Shown: positions 33,786-43,684, counted from the stretch's first letter. The stretch is DNA of 64,000 nt from Pleomorphomonas sp. T1.2MG-36 (GCF_950100655.1 NZ_CATNLY010000051.1:325105-389104), one strand, 5' to 3'. Numbers and translations are program-made. Notes: a model not told the origin generated them from the letters alone.

Positions 33786-35072
33786 ATGGCCGTCAGTTCC
33801 CTGTCCGTCCTCTGCCGTTCCGCCTGCCTGCTCGCCCTCCTCACCGGGCCGGCCGCGGCCTTCGGGGAGGATCACTACACCAGCGACAAGGTCTACGACG
33901 ACGACGGCAAGTGGACGGTGTCGGTCAACACGACCCGCAAGTCCTGCTTCATGCACATGGTCTACGAGGACGACACCGTCATCGAGGTGGGCGGCGACCA
34001 TCGTGACGGCGAGCTCACGCATTTCTTCATGTTCGGCAACACGTCCTGGTCCTACCGGGAAAAGCGCGACTACGAGGTCGTCGCCGACTACGACCGCGTC
34101 ACCTGGACGGGCGAGGGCGTCGGCGCCAAGGTCAACGACTACAAGGGCGTCGCCGTCGAGGGGGTGACGGAGGAGGCCGTCGAGGATTTCGCCGGCTCCA
34201 GCACGCTTCACCTCAAGATCGGCAAGGCCGATTACGGCAACTACAATCTCGCCGGCACCCGCCGGGGGCTCGCCAAGATGCGCGAGTGCATCCGGGCGGT
34301 GGAAGACGGCAGCATCTCGCTTCAGGAGATCGAACAGGGCGGTGAGGCCGATGGCAAGCCGCAGCCGAAGGGCGACGATCAAAAGCCGACCGCCCGCCCC
34401 GACGACGGCGGCAAGGACGAGGAGACGACCTACTCCTCCGGCACTGCCTTCTTCGTCAACGGCGACGGCTATCTCATCACCAACGCCCATGTCGTGGAGG
34501 GCTGCGAGGACGCGGAGGCGCGGCGCGACGGCGGCGTGCTCGAACCGGCGACCATCGTCGCGCGGGACGAGGCGGGCGACCTCGCCCTCCTGAAGGTCGA
34601 GGGCGGCAGCCCGGCCTTCGGCACCTTCCGCGGCGCGCCGCCGATCCGCCTGGGCGACACCGTGGTGGTGTTCGGCTACCCCTTGACCGACTACCTGTCG
34701 AAGACCGGCAACCTTGCCACCGGGCTGGTGGCGTCGCTGGCCGGGGCCGGCGACGACGAGAACGAGATGCAGATCTCGGCGCCGGTGCAGAGCGGCAACA
34801 GCGGCGGCGCGGTGGTCGATCAGTCGGGCCGCATCGTCGGCGTCGTCGTCGCCAAGTCCAACATCCAGAACTACGCCTCCGGCGACAAGGACGACATCGA
34901 GGTGATCCAGAACGCCAACTTCGCCATCAAGGCCAGCGTGGCGCGGACCTTCCTCGACGCGCACGACGTCCGCTACGCCGTGGAGCCGCCGGGCGAGGAG
35001 ATGAAGACGCCCGACGTGGCCGAGATCGCCCGCAAGTTCAGCGCCCAGGTGATGTGCGAGGTGAAGGAGTAG
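33786..35072 (+). CDS. Exported trypsin-like protease, array member 4
   Basis: The 428-residue protein has a signal peptide ending AAAFG near residue 26, one Cys-pair domain (Cys54 in TTRKSC, Cys168 in MRECIRAV), a charged linker, and the protease domain with His235, Asp265 (GDLALLKV) and Ser339 (SGNSGGAVV), all present. Its 5' flank (GTTGAAAT... CGGGTGCGCCATGGCCGT in part) is shared with member 5. Two overlapping upstream frames add no signal peptide and were rejected. Confidence 0.85.
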   Translation: MAVSSLSVLCRSACLLALLTGPAAAFGEDHYTSDKVYDDDGKWTVSVNTTRKSCFMHMVYEDDTVIEVGGDHRDGELTHFFMFGNTSWSYREKRDYEVVADYDRVTWTGEGVGAKVNDYKGVAVEGVTEEAVEDFAGSSTLHLKIGKADYGNYNLAGTRRGLAKMRECIRAVEDGSISLQEIEQGGEADGKPQPKGDDQKPTARPDDGGKDEETTYSSGTAFFVNGDGYLITNAHVVEGCEDAEARRDGGVLEPATIVARDEAGDLALLKVEGGSPAFGTFRGAPPIRLGDTVVVFGYPLTDYLSKTGNLATGLVASLAGAGDDENEMQISAPVQSGNSGGAVVDQSGRIVGVVVAKSNIQNYASGDKDDIEVIQNANFAIKASVARTFLDAHDVRYAVEPPGEEMKTPDVAEIARKFSAQVMCEVKE

Positions 35073-35120
35073 GGGGCTGGCCGAGGACAGGGTCCGCAGG
35101 TGGTCCGTCCTGACATCGGG

Positions 35121-35555
35121 CTCTGGCATGCACCTATCTACGGTGATGACACCTAAGGGCGGTGGAACGAGGGGCCGTATCGGGCTGGCTCGGTTTTAGG
35201 GGAGGCTGATAGCGGCGTTGCGCTCCGTTCTGCCCGAGGTACACCTTGAATTCGCACGCGAATTCAAGCGGCCTGCGCAAGGATGACAGCATTATATTTA
35301 GGGATGACAATCGGTTAGGTGGAGGGTCCTTTCATCGCGCTGTGATCGGCAACGCTTGCCACTCATGCGACATCAAGCTCGATGGCGGCACTCCAGCTGT
35401 TTCCCCTTTCTATCAAGTTGTCATCCTGGCGAAGGCCAGGATCTCAGGCAGGATGGAGCGCAACGTTGATATAGCGCTCCAAATGCCAAGCCAGCATGAT
35501 CCTCCGCGTTCCGCTGTCTATAGATTCTCTCGCCGCAGATGTGTGCATGCCATAG
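35121..35555. mobile_element. MITE-like inverted-repeat element, copy 3
   Basis: A 435-bp element with ends CTCTGGCATGCACCTATCTA and, inverted, CTATGGCATGCACACATCTG, 17 of the first 20 positions after TGG matching. The left arm carries the 24-bp palindrome insertion (35245-35268), the right arm does not. It lies in the 640-bp gap between protease member 4 and the autotransporter; the centre is inverted relative to copies 1 and 2. Confidence 0.7.
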
Positions 35556-35714
35556 TGGCATCGGGGTGACAGGCCGCGCCTTTTCCGTGGGTAGCCGAGC
35601 TTTAACTGCCTATGGCACTGGCAAAAAGTCGGACCCGACCGATTGGCGGCTTGCGGCCGTTTTGCGGCTCTCCTAAAGCTTGAGGCAAATCTGAATCTTT
35701 AGGGGCTGGCTCAT

Positions 35715-38261
35715 ATGCATTCCCAACACAAGTCGGCGCTCGCAACGGCTCGCCGTCCGCTTCTTCTCTGCGGCGCGTCCTGCCTCGCCCTCGCGGCCGG
35801 CTTCGTCGCTCCGGCTTCGGCCAGTTGCAATATCACCGGCACTGCCATCAGTTCCCAGTGCAACGGCGCCTTCATTCAGTTCTACATGGACGAGGGTACG
35901 TCCTCGCTGACCGTCTCCGGCGAGACGACGGTGGGCATCGAGTTCGCGCCGCATCCCACCATGACGGGGCCGACCGACCAGACGCTGCACATCACCGGCG
36001 GTACGGTGGTCAACAATCCGGCCTATAGCGGCGTTTACTCCTATACGGAGGTCCCCGACCATAACCTGTCGGTGACCGTCGACGCCGGTGTGCAGATCAC
36101 CTCGACCGGTGGATTTGGCGGCATCTGGCTGCGGAACCAGATTTCCGGCGACATCACGATCACCAGCGCGGCGACCGTCAATGCCTATGGGAATGACGGC
36201 ACGACCGGATCGCCCGGCATCTCCGCGACGACCAATCGGGGCAGCGTCCAACTGACCAACGATGGCGACGTCACCTCGGCCGAGGGGCGGGGGCTTTACG
36301 CCGATGGTGGCTACAACGACACGGACGCTTCACCCGCCGTCGTGCTTCTCGTCAACAACGGCATCGTGCATGGCTATACGGCCGGCGCCCGGGCGATCAA
36401 TTGGCACGGTCTCTCGAGCCTCACCAACACCGGTACCGTCGTGTCGGATACGCGGCAGGGACTTGTCGCCTGGTCGAACTCCGGCGACGTATCGGTGAGC
36501 AACTCCGGCTCGTCCACGGCCAATGACGATAACGCCCTGGCTGCTTTCAGCGAGATCGGCAACGTGACGGTGGTCAACAGCGGCTCTCTCACGGCACACG
36601 ACGATACCGGGCACGTCGACGACGGATCTGGCCACAACGGTATCCAGACGAGCGTCGAGACGTCGGGCACGACGCGCATCACCAACACGGCGACAGGAAC
36701 CATTCTGGCGCCCGACGATTCCGCCATCTCGGCCACTGCGGTCCATGCCGGCGACATCTTCATCGACAACGCCGGTTCCGTTTCCGGCAAGGACGGCATC
36801 GCGGCGACCACGGCGTCCGGCCGCATCGGCATCACCAATACCGGCTCGGTGTTCGGCACCAACGGCAATGGCGTGATCCTGACCGGGGCCAGCCTCACCA
36901 ACACCGGCTCCATCGAAGGCAGCGTCTTCGGCGTCGAGCTGGGCGGGTCCGGCAACGCGGTGACGACCTCGGGGAGCATCACCGGTGCGACCGCGTCGAT
37001 CCATTTCGCCCACGGCGGCAACACGCTGAACATCCTGCAAGGCTCGTCGTTCGGCGGGGTGGTCGATTATAACCACACCATCGGCAACACAACGACCTTC
37101 GGCGCCGGCAACTACTCCATTCCCAGCGCCAACTACATCGACGCCAGCAATGCCATCACCCTCAACAACTCCACGCAGGTGGTGGTGCTGAGGAACGCCA
37201 ACACCAGCGGCACCATCGACGTGGTGACCGTGCCGGCGGCGAGCCAGGCGGCGACGCAATACACCTCGTCGGTGTCCGACGTGGTCGGCAGCATCCTGTC
37301 GCTCGACGTGGCGCGGCCCGACCAGGGGACCATCGGCGACAGCACGATCACGGCCCTGCAATATGGCGAGGGCACGCCCGAGAGCACCGAGGCCAAGGCC
37401 GTGCGCCAGCTGGGCGATGGCGTTGCCGTCGACGGCTACGGCAACCTGTTCTGGGCGCGCGCCTTCGGCGGCCTGCGCTACCAGCGCGACAACAATGGCG
37501 ATCCGGCCAGCCATACCGCCCACTACGGCCTGATCTCGGGCTTCGACCACCAGTTCGAGAACTATCGCGTCGGCTTCTTCGCCGGTGGCGGCAACGTGCG
37601 GACGGCGACGAGCGGCGAAGCGTCGACCGTCTCCGGCAACACCGGCTTCATGGGCGTCTATGGCGCGGCCAAGTTCAACGGTCTTCAGTGGAACGCCTCG
37701 CTGACCGCAGGCGCCATCGACAACCGGGCCGATCGTCTGGTCAACGGCACCGACACGGCATCCGGCGACTTCCTCGGCTGGTATGTGTCGCCCGAGGTCG
37801 CGGTGAGCAACACCTACGCCGTCGCGCCGGGCTGGGAGCTGACGCCGAGCGCCAAGATCCGCTACACCGGCGCCTTCTACGAGAGCTACAGCGAAAGCGG
37901 CTCCACCTCGCAGCTCCTCAGCTACGACTCCCGCCAGACCCATTCGCTGGACGGGCGCGTGCAGCTCGAACTCAAGCACAAGATGGTCATGTCCTCGGGC
38001 CTGCCGGCCGCCGTGATGGCGACGGTGGCGCTGGGCGACACCCAGTCTCTCGGTTCCGGCAAGACGCACGCCAGCCTTCTTGGCAGCGACTTCACCGTCG
38101 CGAACTCCGGCGACGACAACGTGCTCGGCGCGACCATAGGCCTCGGCTTCGACGCCATGGTGTCGAAGCGCGCGGCGATCTACGGCAGCGTCGACGGCAC
38201 GATCTACAGCGACGACTCCATGGGCGCGACCGGCCGGCTGGGCCTGAAAGTGGCGTTCTGA
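35715..38261 (+). CDS. Autotransporter with beta-helix passenger
   Basis: The 848-residue type V secreted protein has a signal peptide (LLLCGASCLALAAGFVAPASA), a passenger of repeated short beta-helix turns (TNTGTV, VSNSGSS, ITNTGSVFGTNGNG, LTNTGSIEG) to about residue 520, and a C-terminal outer-membrane barrel from about 570 (NLFWARAFGGLRYQRD) ending in LGLKVAF with the final Phe needed for barrel insertion. The passenger has no protease or lipase motif, so adhesion is likely. It interrupts the protease array between members 4 and 5, suggesting either insertion or a functional link. Confidence 0.85.
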   Translation: MHSQHKSALATARRPLLLCGASCLALAAGFVAPASASCNITGTAISSQCNGAFIQFYMDEGTSSLTVSGETTVGIEFAPHPTMTGPTDQTLHITGGTVVNNPAYSGVYSYTEVPDHNLSVTVDAGVQITSTGGFGGIWLRNQISGDITITSAATVNAYGNDGTTGSPGISATTNRGSVQLTNDGDVTSAEGRGLYADGGYNDTDASPAVVLLVNNGIVHGYTAGARAINWHGLSSLTNTGTVVSDTRQGLVAWSNSGDVSVSNSGSSTANDDNALAAFSEIGNVTVVNSGSLTAHDDTGHVDDGSGHNGIQTSVETSGTTRITNTATGTILAPDDSAISATAVHAGDIFIDNAGSVSGKDGIAATTASGRIGITNTGSVFGTNGNGVILTGASLTNTGSIEGSVFGVELGGSGNAVTTSGSITGATASIHFAHGGNTLNILQGSSFGGVVDYNHTIGNTTTFGAGNYSIPSANYIDASNAITLNNSTQVVVLRNANTSGTIDVVTVPAASQAATQYTSSVSDVVGSILSLDVARPDQGTIGDSTITALQYGEGTPESTEAKAVRQLGDGVAVDGYGNLFWARAFGGLRYQRDNNGDPASHTAHYGLISGFDHQFENYRVGFFAGGGNVRTATSGEASTVSGNTGFMGVYGAAKFNGLQWNASLTAGAIDNRADRLVNGTDTASGDFLGWYVSPEVAVSNTYAVAPGWELTPSAKIRYTGAFYESYSESGSTSQLLSYDSRQTHSLDGRVQLELKHKMVMSSGLPAAVMATVALGDTQSLGSGKTHASLLGSDFTVANSGDDNVLGATIGLGFDAMVSKRAAIYGSVDGTIYSDDSMGATGRLGLKVAF

Positions 38262-38453
38262 GCCTGAGCGGCGGGCCTCGGCCTAAGCCGCGCGGTTGAA
38301 CCTGTGTCCGCCAAGCCTCGCGAGGCTTGGCGGCCCATCCCGGCACGGTCGGGCCGAAAGGGTCTGATTTCGCGCGAGGGTAGGCGGAAGCCCTCTTGTT
38401 CCCGGCGGACGACTCCTGTTGAAGTTGGGCACTCCACAATTTGCGGGTGCGCC

Positions 38454-40454
38454 ATGGCCGTGTGCTCTTTGTCCGTTCCGAGCCGCCTGTTCTGGCTTCT
38501 TGCGCTCCTGGCGCTCCTGTCCGGTCCCGCGCTTGCCGGCCGCGATGCCGAATACTCGATCGACAAGGTCTATACGACGAGCAATGTCTGGTCGATTTCG
38601 ATCAACGTCACGCGGAAGTCTTGCGCCATGTCGACGCTGCGCGAAGACTTCTCGATGATGGCGCTTGGCGGCGATTATCGCGGGAGCATGCCTTCATTCT
38701 ACCTGATGTTTGCCAACCGGTCGTGGGGCGAGGAGGACGGAAAGACCTACGACGTCGAGATGGAGTATGGCGGCGGGAAGACCTGGACCGGCGGCGGCAT
38801 CGGGTTGGACCTGATGCGCGTTCGCGGCATCGCCATCGAGGATATCGGCGACGTTTTCTTCAACCAGTTCTCCGGCGTGACATCGATCAAGCTCAAGGTC
38901 GACGGGCAGTCGCGCGGGGAGTTTGTGCTGGAGGATGTCGAGAAGGCCTTTCGCAAGTTGACCGAATGCATGAGGTCTGTCTCAAGCGGCGTCATTTCCC
39001 TTGAAAAGATCAAGGAGGGGTTCGGTGTCGAGCGCGCCGGAAAGCCTCTGATCGCCGAGGACCATGGCGATTGGTCCAAGCCGGTCGACAAGGCCGACGC
39101 CACGCCCCAAGGCCAGGACAAGGTGCCGGCATCGGACGCGGCTCCGGCGCCGAGCGGACGCGCCGATCAGGGAAGCGCACCGGACAAGGACCGGAATTCG
39201 CACCAGGATCGGGACAGCCGGACCCCCGTGTTGGGTGCAGAGTATTTTCTCAACGAGAACTATTATGATCGCCGCAATGGATGGACTATTTCCATCAACA
39301 AGGCTCGAATGTCTTGCAACAATACCAAGTTGTTCGATACAAAATCTCTCATCCAGCTGGGTGGGGATGCTCATGGTAGCGAATATTCGTTCTATCTTCT
39401 GTTTCAGGACGAGAAGTTTTTTCTGGAAGAGGGTAGAAAGCACTCCGTTTCCGTCACGTTTAACGGCCGTAGCACATGGGACGCCGAGGGGCTCGGCGTT
39501 TCGCTTGCCAACGGAGTGCTTGGCGTAACGCTTGAGCACATCAACAAGGACAGTATTGTCGAGTTTGCCGGCATGAGCGTGCTCGACCTGAAGATCGATG
39601 GTGTGAGCTCCGGAACCTACAGCCTCGCCGGCACGCGCAAGGCGCTCCTCAGAATGCTCGATTGCATCAAGGATATCGAGGCCGGACGCATCTCCCTCGC
39701 CACGATCGGCGAGGGGGACCGGTCGACCGACGACAGGGCGCCGTCAACGGACGATGGCCCCGACCGGCGCGGCGGGCAGGGGGAGAAGAAAGGCCAGGGC
39801 GCGGGGACGTCCTATGCCTATGGCACCGGCTTCTTCGTCAACGGCGACGGCTATCTCCTGACCAACGCCCATGTGGTCGAGGGCTGCAAGGACGCGATGG
39901 TGCGCCAGGGCCATTCCGACGTTCAGCCGGCCACCATCGTGGCGCGCGAGACGACCAACGACCTCGCCATTCTCAAGGTGGCCGAGAAGAGCCCGGTCTT
40001 CGGCAAGTTCAGGGGCGCGCCGCAGATCCGGCTGGGCGATTCCATCGTGGTGTTCGGCTACCCGCTGGCGGGGATGCTGTCGAGCACCGGCAACCTCACG
40101 ACCGGGCTGATCTCCTCGCTGACCGGCGCGGGCGACGACGTCAGCAAGCTGCAGATCTCGGCGCCGGTGCAGAGCGGCAACAGCGGCGGCGCCGTGGTCG
40201 ACCAGTCCGGCCGCATCGTCGGCGTCGTCGTCGCCAAGGCGAACATCCAGACGCGCGGCACCGAAGACAAGCCCGACGTCGAGGTGATCCAGAACGTCAA
40301 CTTCGCCATCAAGGCGGGCATGGCGCAGTTCTTCCTCGACGCCAACCAGATCCACTACGAGGCCGAAGCGCCGGGCGACGACCTGAAGACGCCGGATGTG
40401 GCCGATATCGCCAGGAGCTTCACCGTGCAGGTGGCCTGCGAGATGAGGAAGTAG
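38454..40454 (+). CDS. Two-headed trypsin-like protease, array member 5
   Basis: The 666-residue protein has a signal peptide (LLALLALLSGPALA), two Cys-pair domains (about 35-190 with Cys57/Cys172; 262-420 with Cys288/Cys404) and a trypsin-like domain with His473, Asp503 and Ser577. The protease domain is nearly identical at DNA level to that of member 1, 10 kb away, far more so than to its closer neighbours. The second head has lower GC than the rest. The ATG at 38454 is in the same GGGTGCGCC-ATG context as member 4. Confidence 0.85.
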   Translation: MAVCSLSVPSRLFWLLALLALLSGPALAGRDAEYSIDKVYTTSNVWSISINVTRKSCAMSTLREDFSMMALGGDYRGSMPSFYLMFANRSWGEEDGKTYDVEMEYGGGKTWTGGGIGLDLMRVRGIAIEDIGDVFFNQFSGVTSIKLKVDGQSRGEFVLEDVEKAFRKLTECMRSVSSGVISLEKIKEGFGVERAGKPLIAEDHGDWSKPVDKADATPQGQDKVPASDAAPAPSGRADQGSAPDKDRNSHQDRDSRTPVLGAEYFLNENYYDRRNGWTISINKARMSCNNTKLFDTKSLIQLGGDAHGSEYSFYLLFQDEKFFLEEGRKHSVSVTFNGRSTWDAEGLGVSLANGVLGVTLEHINKDSIVEFAGMSVLDLKIDGVSSGTYSLAGTRKALLRMLDCIKDIEAGRISLATIGEGDRSTDDRAPSTDDGPDRRGGQGEKKGQGAGTSYAYGTGFFVNGDGYLLTNAHVVEGCKDAMVRQGHSDVQPATIVARETTNDLAILKVAEKSPVFGKFRGAPQIRLGDSIVVFGYPLAGMLSSTGNLTTGLISSLTGAGDDVSKLQISAPVQSGNSGGAVVDQSGRIVGVVVAKANIQTRGTEDKPDVEVIQNVNFAIKAGMAQFFLDANQIHYEAEAPGDDLKTPDVADIARSFTVQVACEMRK

Positions 40455-40622
40455 GGCGCCGGCCGAGGGGCATCGGATGCCCCGGCGCTTGCCGACCCCC
40501 TTCATTTTTCAAGTTTTCGCTGTCGCCTATACTTATACATTCCCTTTCGGTTCATGTATTTCTCGGGTCCATGCATCGTCTATTCCCGTAAATTACCGGT
40601 TTTCGATAGCGAAAATCTCTGA

Positions 40623-40669
40623 TTGACCGGTGTCTTGACCGGTCATACGGTCGTCCTTGTCACTATTAT
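40623..40669 (+). promoter_or_regulatory. Regulatory region before the acyltransferase
   Basis: TTGACCGGT occurs twice (40623-40631 and 40635-40643), the second as the palindrome TGACCGGTCA (40636-40645), with TATTAT downstream at 40664-40669. It is a plausible operator with promoter in an otherwise gene-free 345-bp spacer (40455-40800). Confidence 0.35.
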
Positions 40670-40800
40670 GGAGCGCGGTACCGGCGGCGAACGGCCGGGC
40701 CGGCGCCCTCATTCATCCAAGCGAACATTCCATTGGGAGGGGCGTCGAACGCACCGCTCCCCCAGTCAGGTCGGCATCCGGCATGTGGATGGGGGATGAC

Positions 40801-42003
40801 ATGGACGCGCAAGCGCGAAGCATGGAAGAGACGGGCGCGGGCCGTGTGGCCTACCTCGATAACCTCAGGTGGTTCATCGTCATCCTCGTGGTGGTGATGC
40901 ACCTCAACGTCACCTATGGCGGCAACGGCCTGTGGTACTACAAGGAACAGGCCGGCTACGGCCCTCTGTCCGGCCTGATGTTCGGGCTCTACGGCTCGCT
41001 CACCCAGGCCTGGTTCATGGGCCTCATTTGCTTCATCTCGGGCTATCTCGTTCCTCCGTCGCTGGAGCGGAAGGGAACGCTGCCGTTCATCAGGGGGCGG
41101 CTCGCCCGCCTCGGCGTGCCCATGCTGGCCTATGTTGCGGTCATCCATCCGCTGACCATCTGGATCGCCGGCCTTGCCGACCCCGCCGCGCCAGACATGG
41201 CCGGATGGTATGCGCACTACGTCGTCTCGCTCGATTTCCTGTCGAGCCTCGGGCCGCTGTGGTTCCTGATGCTGCTGTTGATCCTGTCGGTGGCCTACGC
41301 GCTGTGGCGCGCGGCCTTCGGCGGGCCGGCGCGCCGTGAGCATGGGCGCGCCGAGGTTCGCCACTGGTGGGTGGCGGCGGTCGCCGTCGTCATCGCCGTC
41401 TCGGCCTTTCTCCTGCGCGGGGTGGTGCCGGCCGGCCAGCAGTTCATCAAGCCGCTGCCCGGCAACTTCATGCAGGTCGGCTTCTTCGCCTCCTATGTCG
41501 TGCTGTTCGCGGTCGGCATCCTCTGCCGCGGCCATGACGTCCTGGACGGCATCGACCATCGGTTCGGCATGCGCTGGTTCCGGTGGACGCTGATCTTCGG
41601 CATACCCCTCTGGTTCCTCGGCATTCCGGCCAGCGCCATCGTCGCGGAAGCTCATGGTGCGACGCCGGATATCGGCGCCTTCTTCGGCGGCTTCCGCTGG
41701 CAGTCGGCCTTCTATGCCACGTGGGAGGCGTTCTTCTGCGTCGGCGTGTCGCTGGGGCTGATCGTGCTGTTCCGCGACCGGTTCAACGGCCATGGCAAGC
41801 TGGCGCGCCTGCTGAGCCGGACCTACTTCGGCGTCTATGTCTTCCACCCTCCCGTCATCGTGGCCGGCGCCGTCCTGGCGCGAGGCGTCGAGATGCCGCC
41901 GCTTCTCAAGATGTATGTGATGGCCGCCGTCCTGGTGCCGCTGTGCTTTGCCGCCAGCCTCGGCCTGCGGCAGGTGCCCGTCATCCGGCGCTATTTCACG
42001 TGA
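40801..42003 (+). CDS. Acyltransferase-3 family membrane protein
   Basis: The 400-residue integral membrane protein has about ten hydrophobic helices and the family's N-terminal motif YLDNLRWFIVILVVVMHLNVTYGG, where the His is the presumed catalytic residue, plus RLARLGVPML. These proteins acylate exported glycans or lipids. The ATG at 40801 has GGGGGATGAC before it; an upstream frame from 40657 is open but adds a hydrophilic tail. It appears to be transcribed with or just ahead of the methyltransferase 48 bp downstream. Confidence 0.85.
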   Translation: MDAQARSMEETGAGRVAYLDNLRWFIVILVVVMHLNVTYGGNGLWYYKEQAGYGPLSGLMFGLYGSLTQAWFMGLICFISGYLVPPSLERKGTLPFIRGRLARLGVPMLAYVAVIHPLTIWIAGLADPAAPDMAGWYAHYVVSLDFLSSLGPLWFLMLLLILSVAYALWRAAFGGPARREHGRAEVRHWWVAAVAVVIAVSAFLLRGVVPAGQQFIKPLPGNFMQVGFFASYVVLFAVGILCRGHDVLDGIDHRFGMRWFRWTLIFGIPLWFLGIPASAIVAEAHGATPDIGAFFGGFRWQSAFYATWEAFFCVGVSLGLIVLFRDRFNGHGKLARLLSRTYFGVYVFHPPVIVAGAVLARGVEMPPLLKMYVMAAVLVPLCFAASLGLRQVPVIRRYFT

Positions 42004-42051
42004 CGGCGAGACCGGACAAACGATAGCGTGGCGGTGGAGCGAGGAGGGGGC

Positions 42052-42843
42052 ATGACCGCCATCGACAGGAGCTTCGGCCGGCAGGCCTTCGGGCTGAACC
42101 CGGCCGCCTACCACGCGGCGCGGCCGGAGTATCAGGATTGGGTCTACGACAGGCTCGTCCGCTGCGGTCTCGGGCCCGGCGCGCGGGTGTTCGAGATCGG
42201 CGCCGGCACCGGCAAGGCGACACGGCGCCTCATCGAGCGCGGGGCCGATCCTCTCGTCGCCATCGAGCCCGACGCGCGGCTGGCCGACTTTCTCGAGGCC
42301 AGCCTGCGCCATCCGGCGCTCACGGTGGTGCGCGCGCCGTTCGAGGAGGCGGCCCTTGCCGAGGGTGGCTTCGATCTAGGCGTCTCGGCCACCGCCTTCC
42401 ACTGGCTCGACGAGGAGACGGCGCTGGAAAAGGTGGCGCGGCTCATCCGGCCCGGCGGCTGGTGGGCGGCGATCTGGCACGTCTTCGGCGATGCCGGCCG
42501 CCCCGACCCGTTCCACGAGGCGACGCAAAGCCTGCTTTCCGGCTACGCCAGCCCCTCGGCCGGGGAGGGCGGCATCCCCTTCGGCCTCGACGTGGCGGCG
42601 CGCACGCAAGCCCTGAAGCGCACCGGCGCCTTCGACGTCGTGGAGTACAAGATCGTTCCCTGGCAACTGGTGCTGACCGCCGACGAAACCGTGGCCCTCT
42701 ACGCCACCTATTCCGACATGGCGGCGCGGCCGAACATGGCGGCGGTGCTGACGGAACTGGGGCGGATCGCGCGGGAGGAGTTCGGCAACCGGGTGGAGCG
42801 GAACATGACGACGAGCCTGTTCGTGGCGCGGCGGGGAGCGTGA
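42052..42843 (+). CDS. SAM-dependent methyltransferase
   Basis: The 263-residue class I methyltransferase has FEIGAGTGKATRRL (motif I) near residues 46-59, AIEPDARL (acidic loop), VSATAFHWLDEETALEKVARLIRPGGWWA (motifs II-III). FHWLD and the Trp-rich segment are typical of the UbiE/Methyltransf_11 relatives. Substrate unknown. GAGGAGGGGGC upstream fixes the start. It ends four bases before the DUF3626 gene, so they share an operon. Confidence 0.85.
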   Translation: MTAIDRSFGRQAFGLNPAAYHAARPEYQDWVYDRLVRCGLGPGARVFEIGAGTGKATRRLIERGADPLVAIEPDARLADFLEASLRHPALTVVRAPFEEAALAEGGFDLGVSATAFHWLDEETALEKVARLIRPGGWWAAIWHVFGDAGRPDPFHEATQSLLSGYASPSAGEGGIPFGLDVAARTQALKRTGAFDVVEYKIVPWQLVLTADETVALYATYSDMAARPNMAAVLTELGRIAREEFGNRVERNMTTSLFVARRGA

Positions 42844-42847
42844 CGGT

Positions 42848-43684
42848 ATGACCTCGTCCCCCATCGCGTCCGCCCTCGCCCATGTCCGCGACAAGTCGCT
42901 CGGCGGGCCGTTGCCCGGGCCGGCCGCCGTCACCATCAACTTCCACCCGGATGCGCTGCATCAGGGGCGGTGGGTGATCGAGGCACTGGCGCGGGAGGGC
43001 GTCTATCGGTCGCAGTTCGAGACCGGCATCAGCAACGGCGGGCTGACGGCCCATCCGGGCGGCGAGCGCTGGCTGTGGGAGCAGGGCATCTTCGGCGGCG
43101 CCTATGACGGGGCCGACCCGGCGTTGCGGCCGAAATACGGGGCGCTCAACTATCGGGGCCGGGCGACGGGCGGCTCGCCGCGCTTCGGCTCGGCCCACCT
43201 GCGGCTGCGGCCGCATGTGCTGGAGCGGACGACCTTCTGCTACCCCGACAGCTGCTACAGCCCCGCCCACTTCGGCGTCGCCGATCGCATGGGGCTGGTG
43301 GCGCTGGCCGAGCGGCAGCGGGCGTCGACGGACGTGCTGGACGACTATGTCGAGGCGCACGTTCACGGTCCGCTCACCCTCGGCGAGGACGTGGAGGCGC
43401 TGGTGCTCGACGCCTGCTATCGGGGCACGGAGATCGAGGCCGTCGCCGCAACGCTCGCCTGCCCGGTGGAATGGCACGCTGGCTTCCGCATGCCGGCGGC
43501 GCGCGTGGCCGACTGCGTCGCCTATCGCGGCCAGGAATTCGCCGACCTCGCGGCGGCGCTGATGAACGACGGCATCCTGACCCCGCGCGACATCGGCCTC
43601 GCCCGCCGCGACGGCCGCGCCGACTGGCAGTCGCTGAAGCGCGTCTGGCATTGCGTGGCGCGGTTCGGCAGCCCGGCGGAGTAG
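42848..43684 (+). CDS. DUF3626 family protein
   Basis: The 278-residue protein matches DUF3626 over its length: NFHPDALHQGRWVIEALAREGVYRSQFETG, NGGLTAHPGGERWLWEQGIFGGAYD, RFGSAHLRLRPHVLERTTFCYPDS. The highly conserved Arg, His and Tyr residues suggest an enzyme, possibly related to ADP-ribosyltransferase folds, but activity is not established. Located at the end of the acyltransferase-methyltransferase run, convergent with the restriction endonuclease gene. Confidence 0.85.
   Translation: MTSSPIASALAHVRDKSLGGPLPGPAAVTINFHPDALHQGRWVIEALAREGVYRSQFETGISNGGLTAHPGGERWLWEQGIFGGAYDGADPALRPKYGALNYRGRATGGSPRFGSAHLRLRPHVLERTTFCYPDSCYSPAHFGVADRMGLVALAERQRASTDVLDDYVEAHVHGPLTLGEDVEALVLDACYRGTEIEAVAATLACPVEWHAGFRMPAARVADCVAYRGQEFADLAAALMNDGILTPRDIGLARRDGRADWQSLKRVWHCVARFGSPAE

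Noticed and set aside
28638..35072. Protease array as classic DegP/HtrA proteins
   Set aside because: No PDZ domain follows the protease domain, and the N-terminal Cys-pair domain is not found in DegP.
35121..35555. Insertion sequence with transposase
   Set aside because: No frame resembling a transposase is present in any copy, so only a non-autonomous element is supported.
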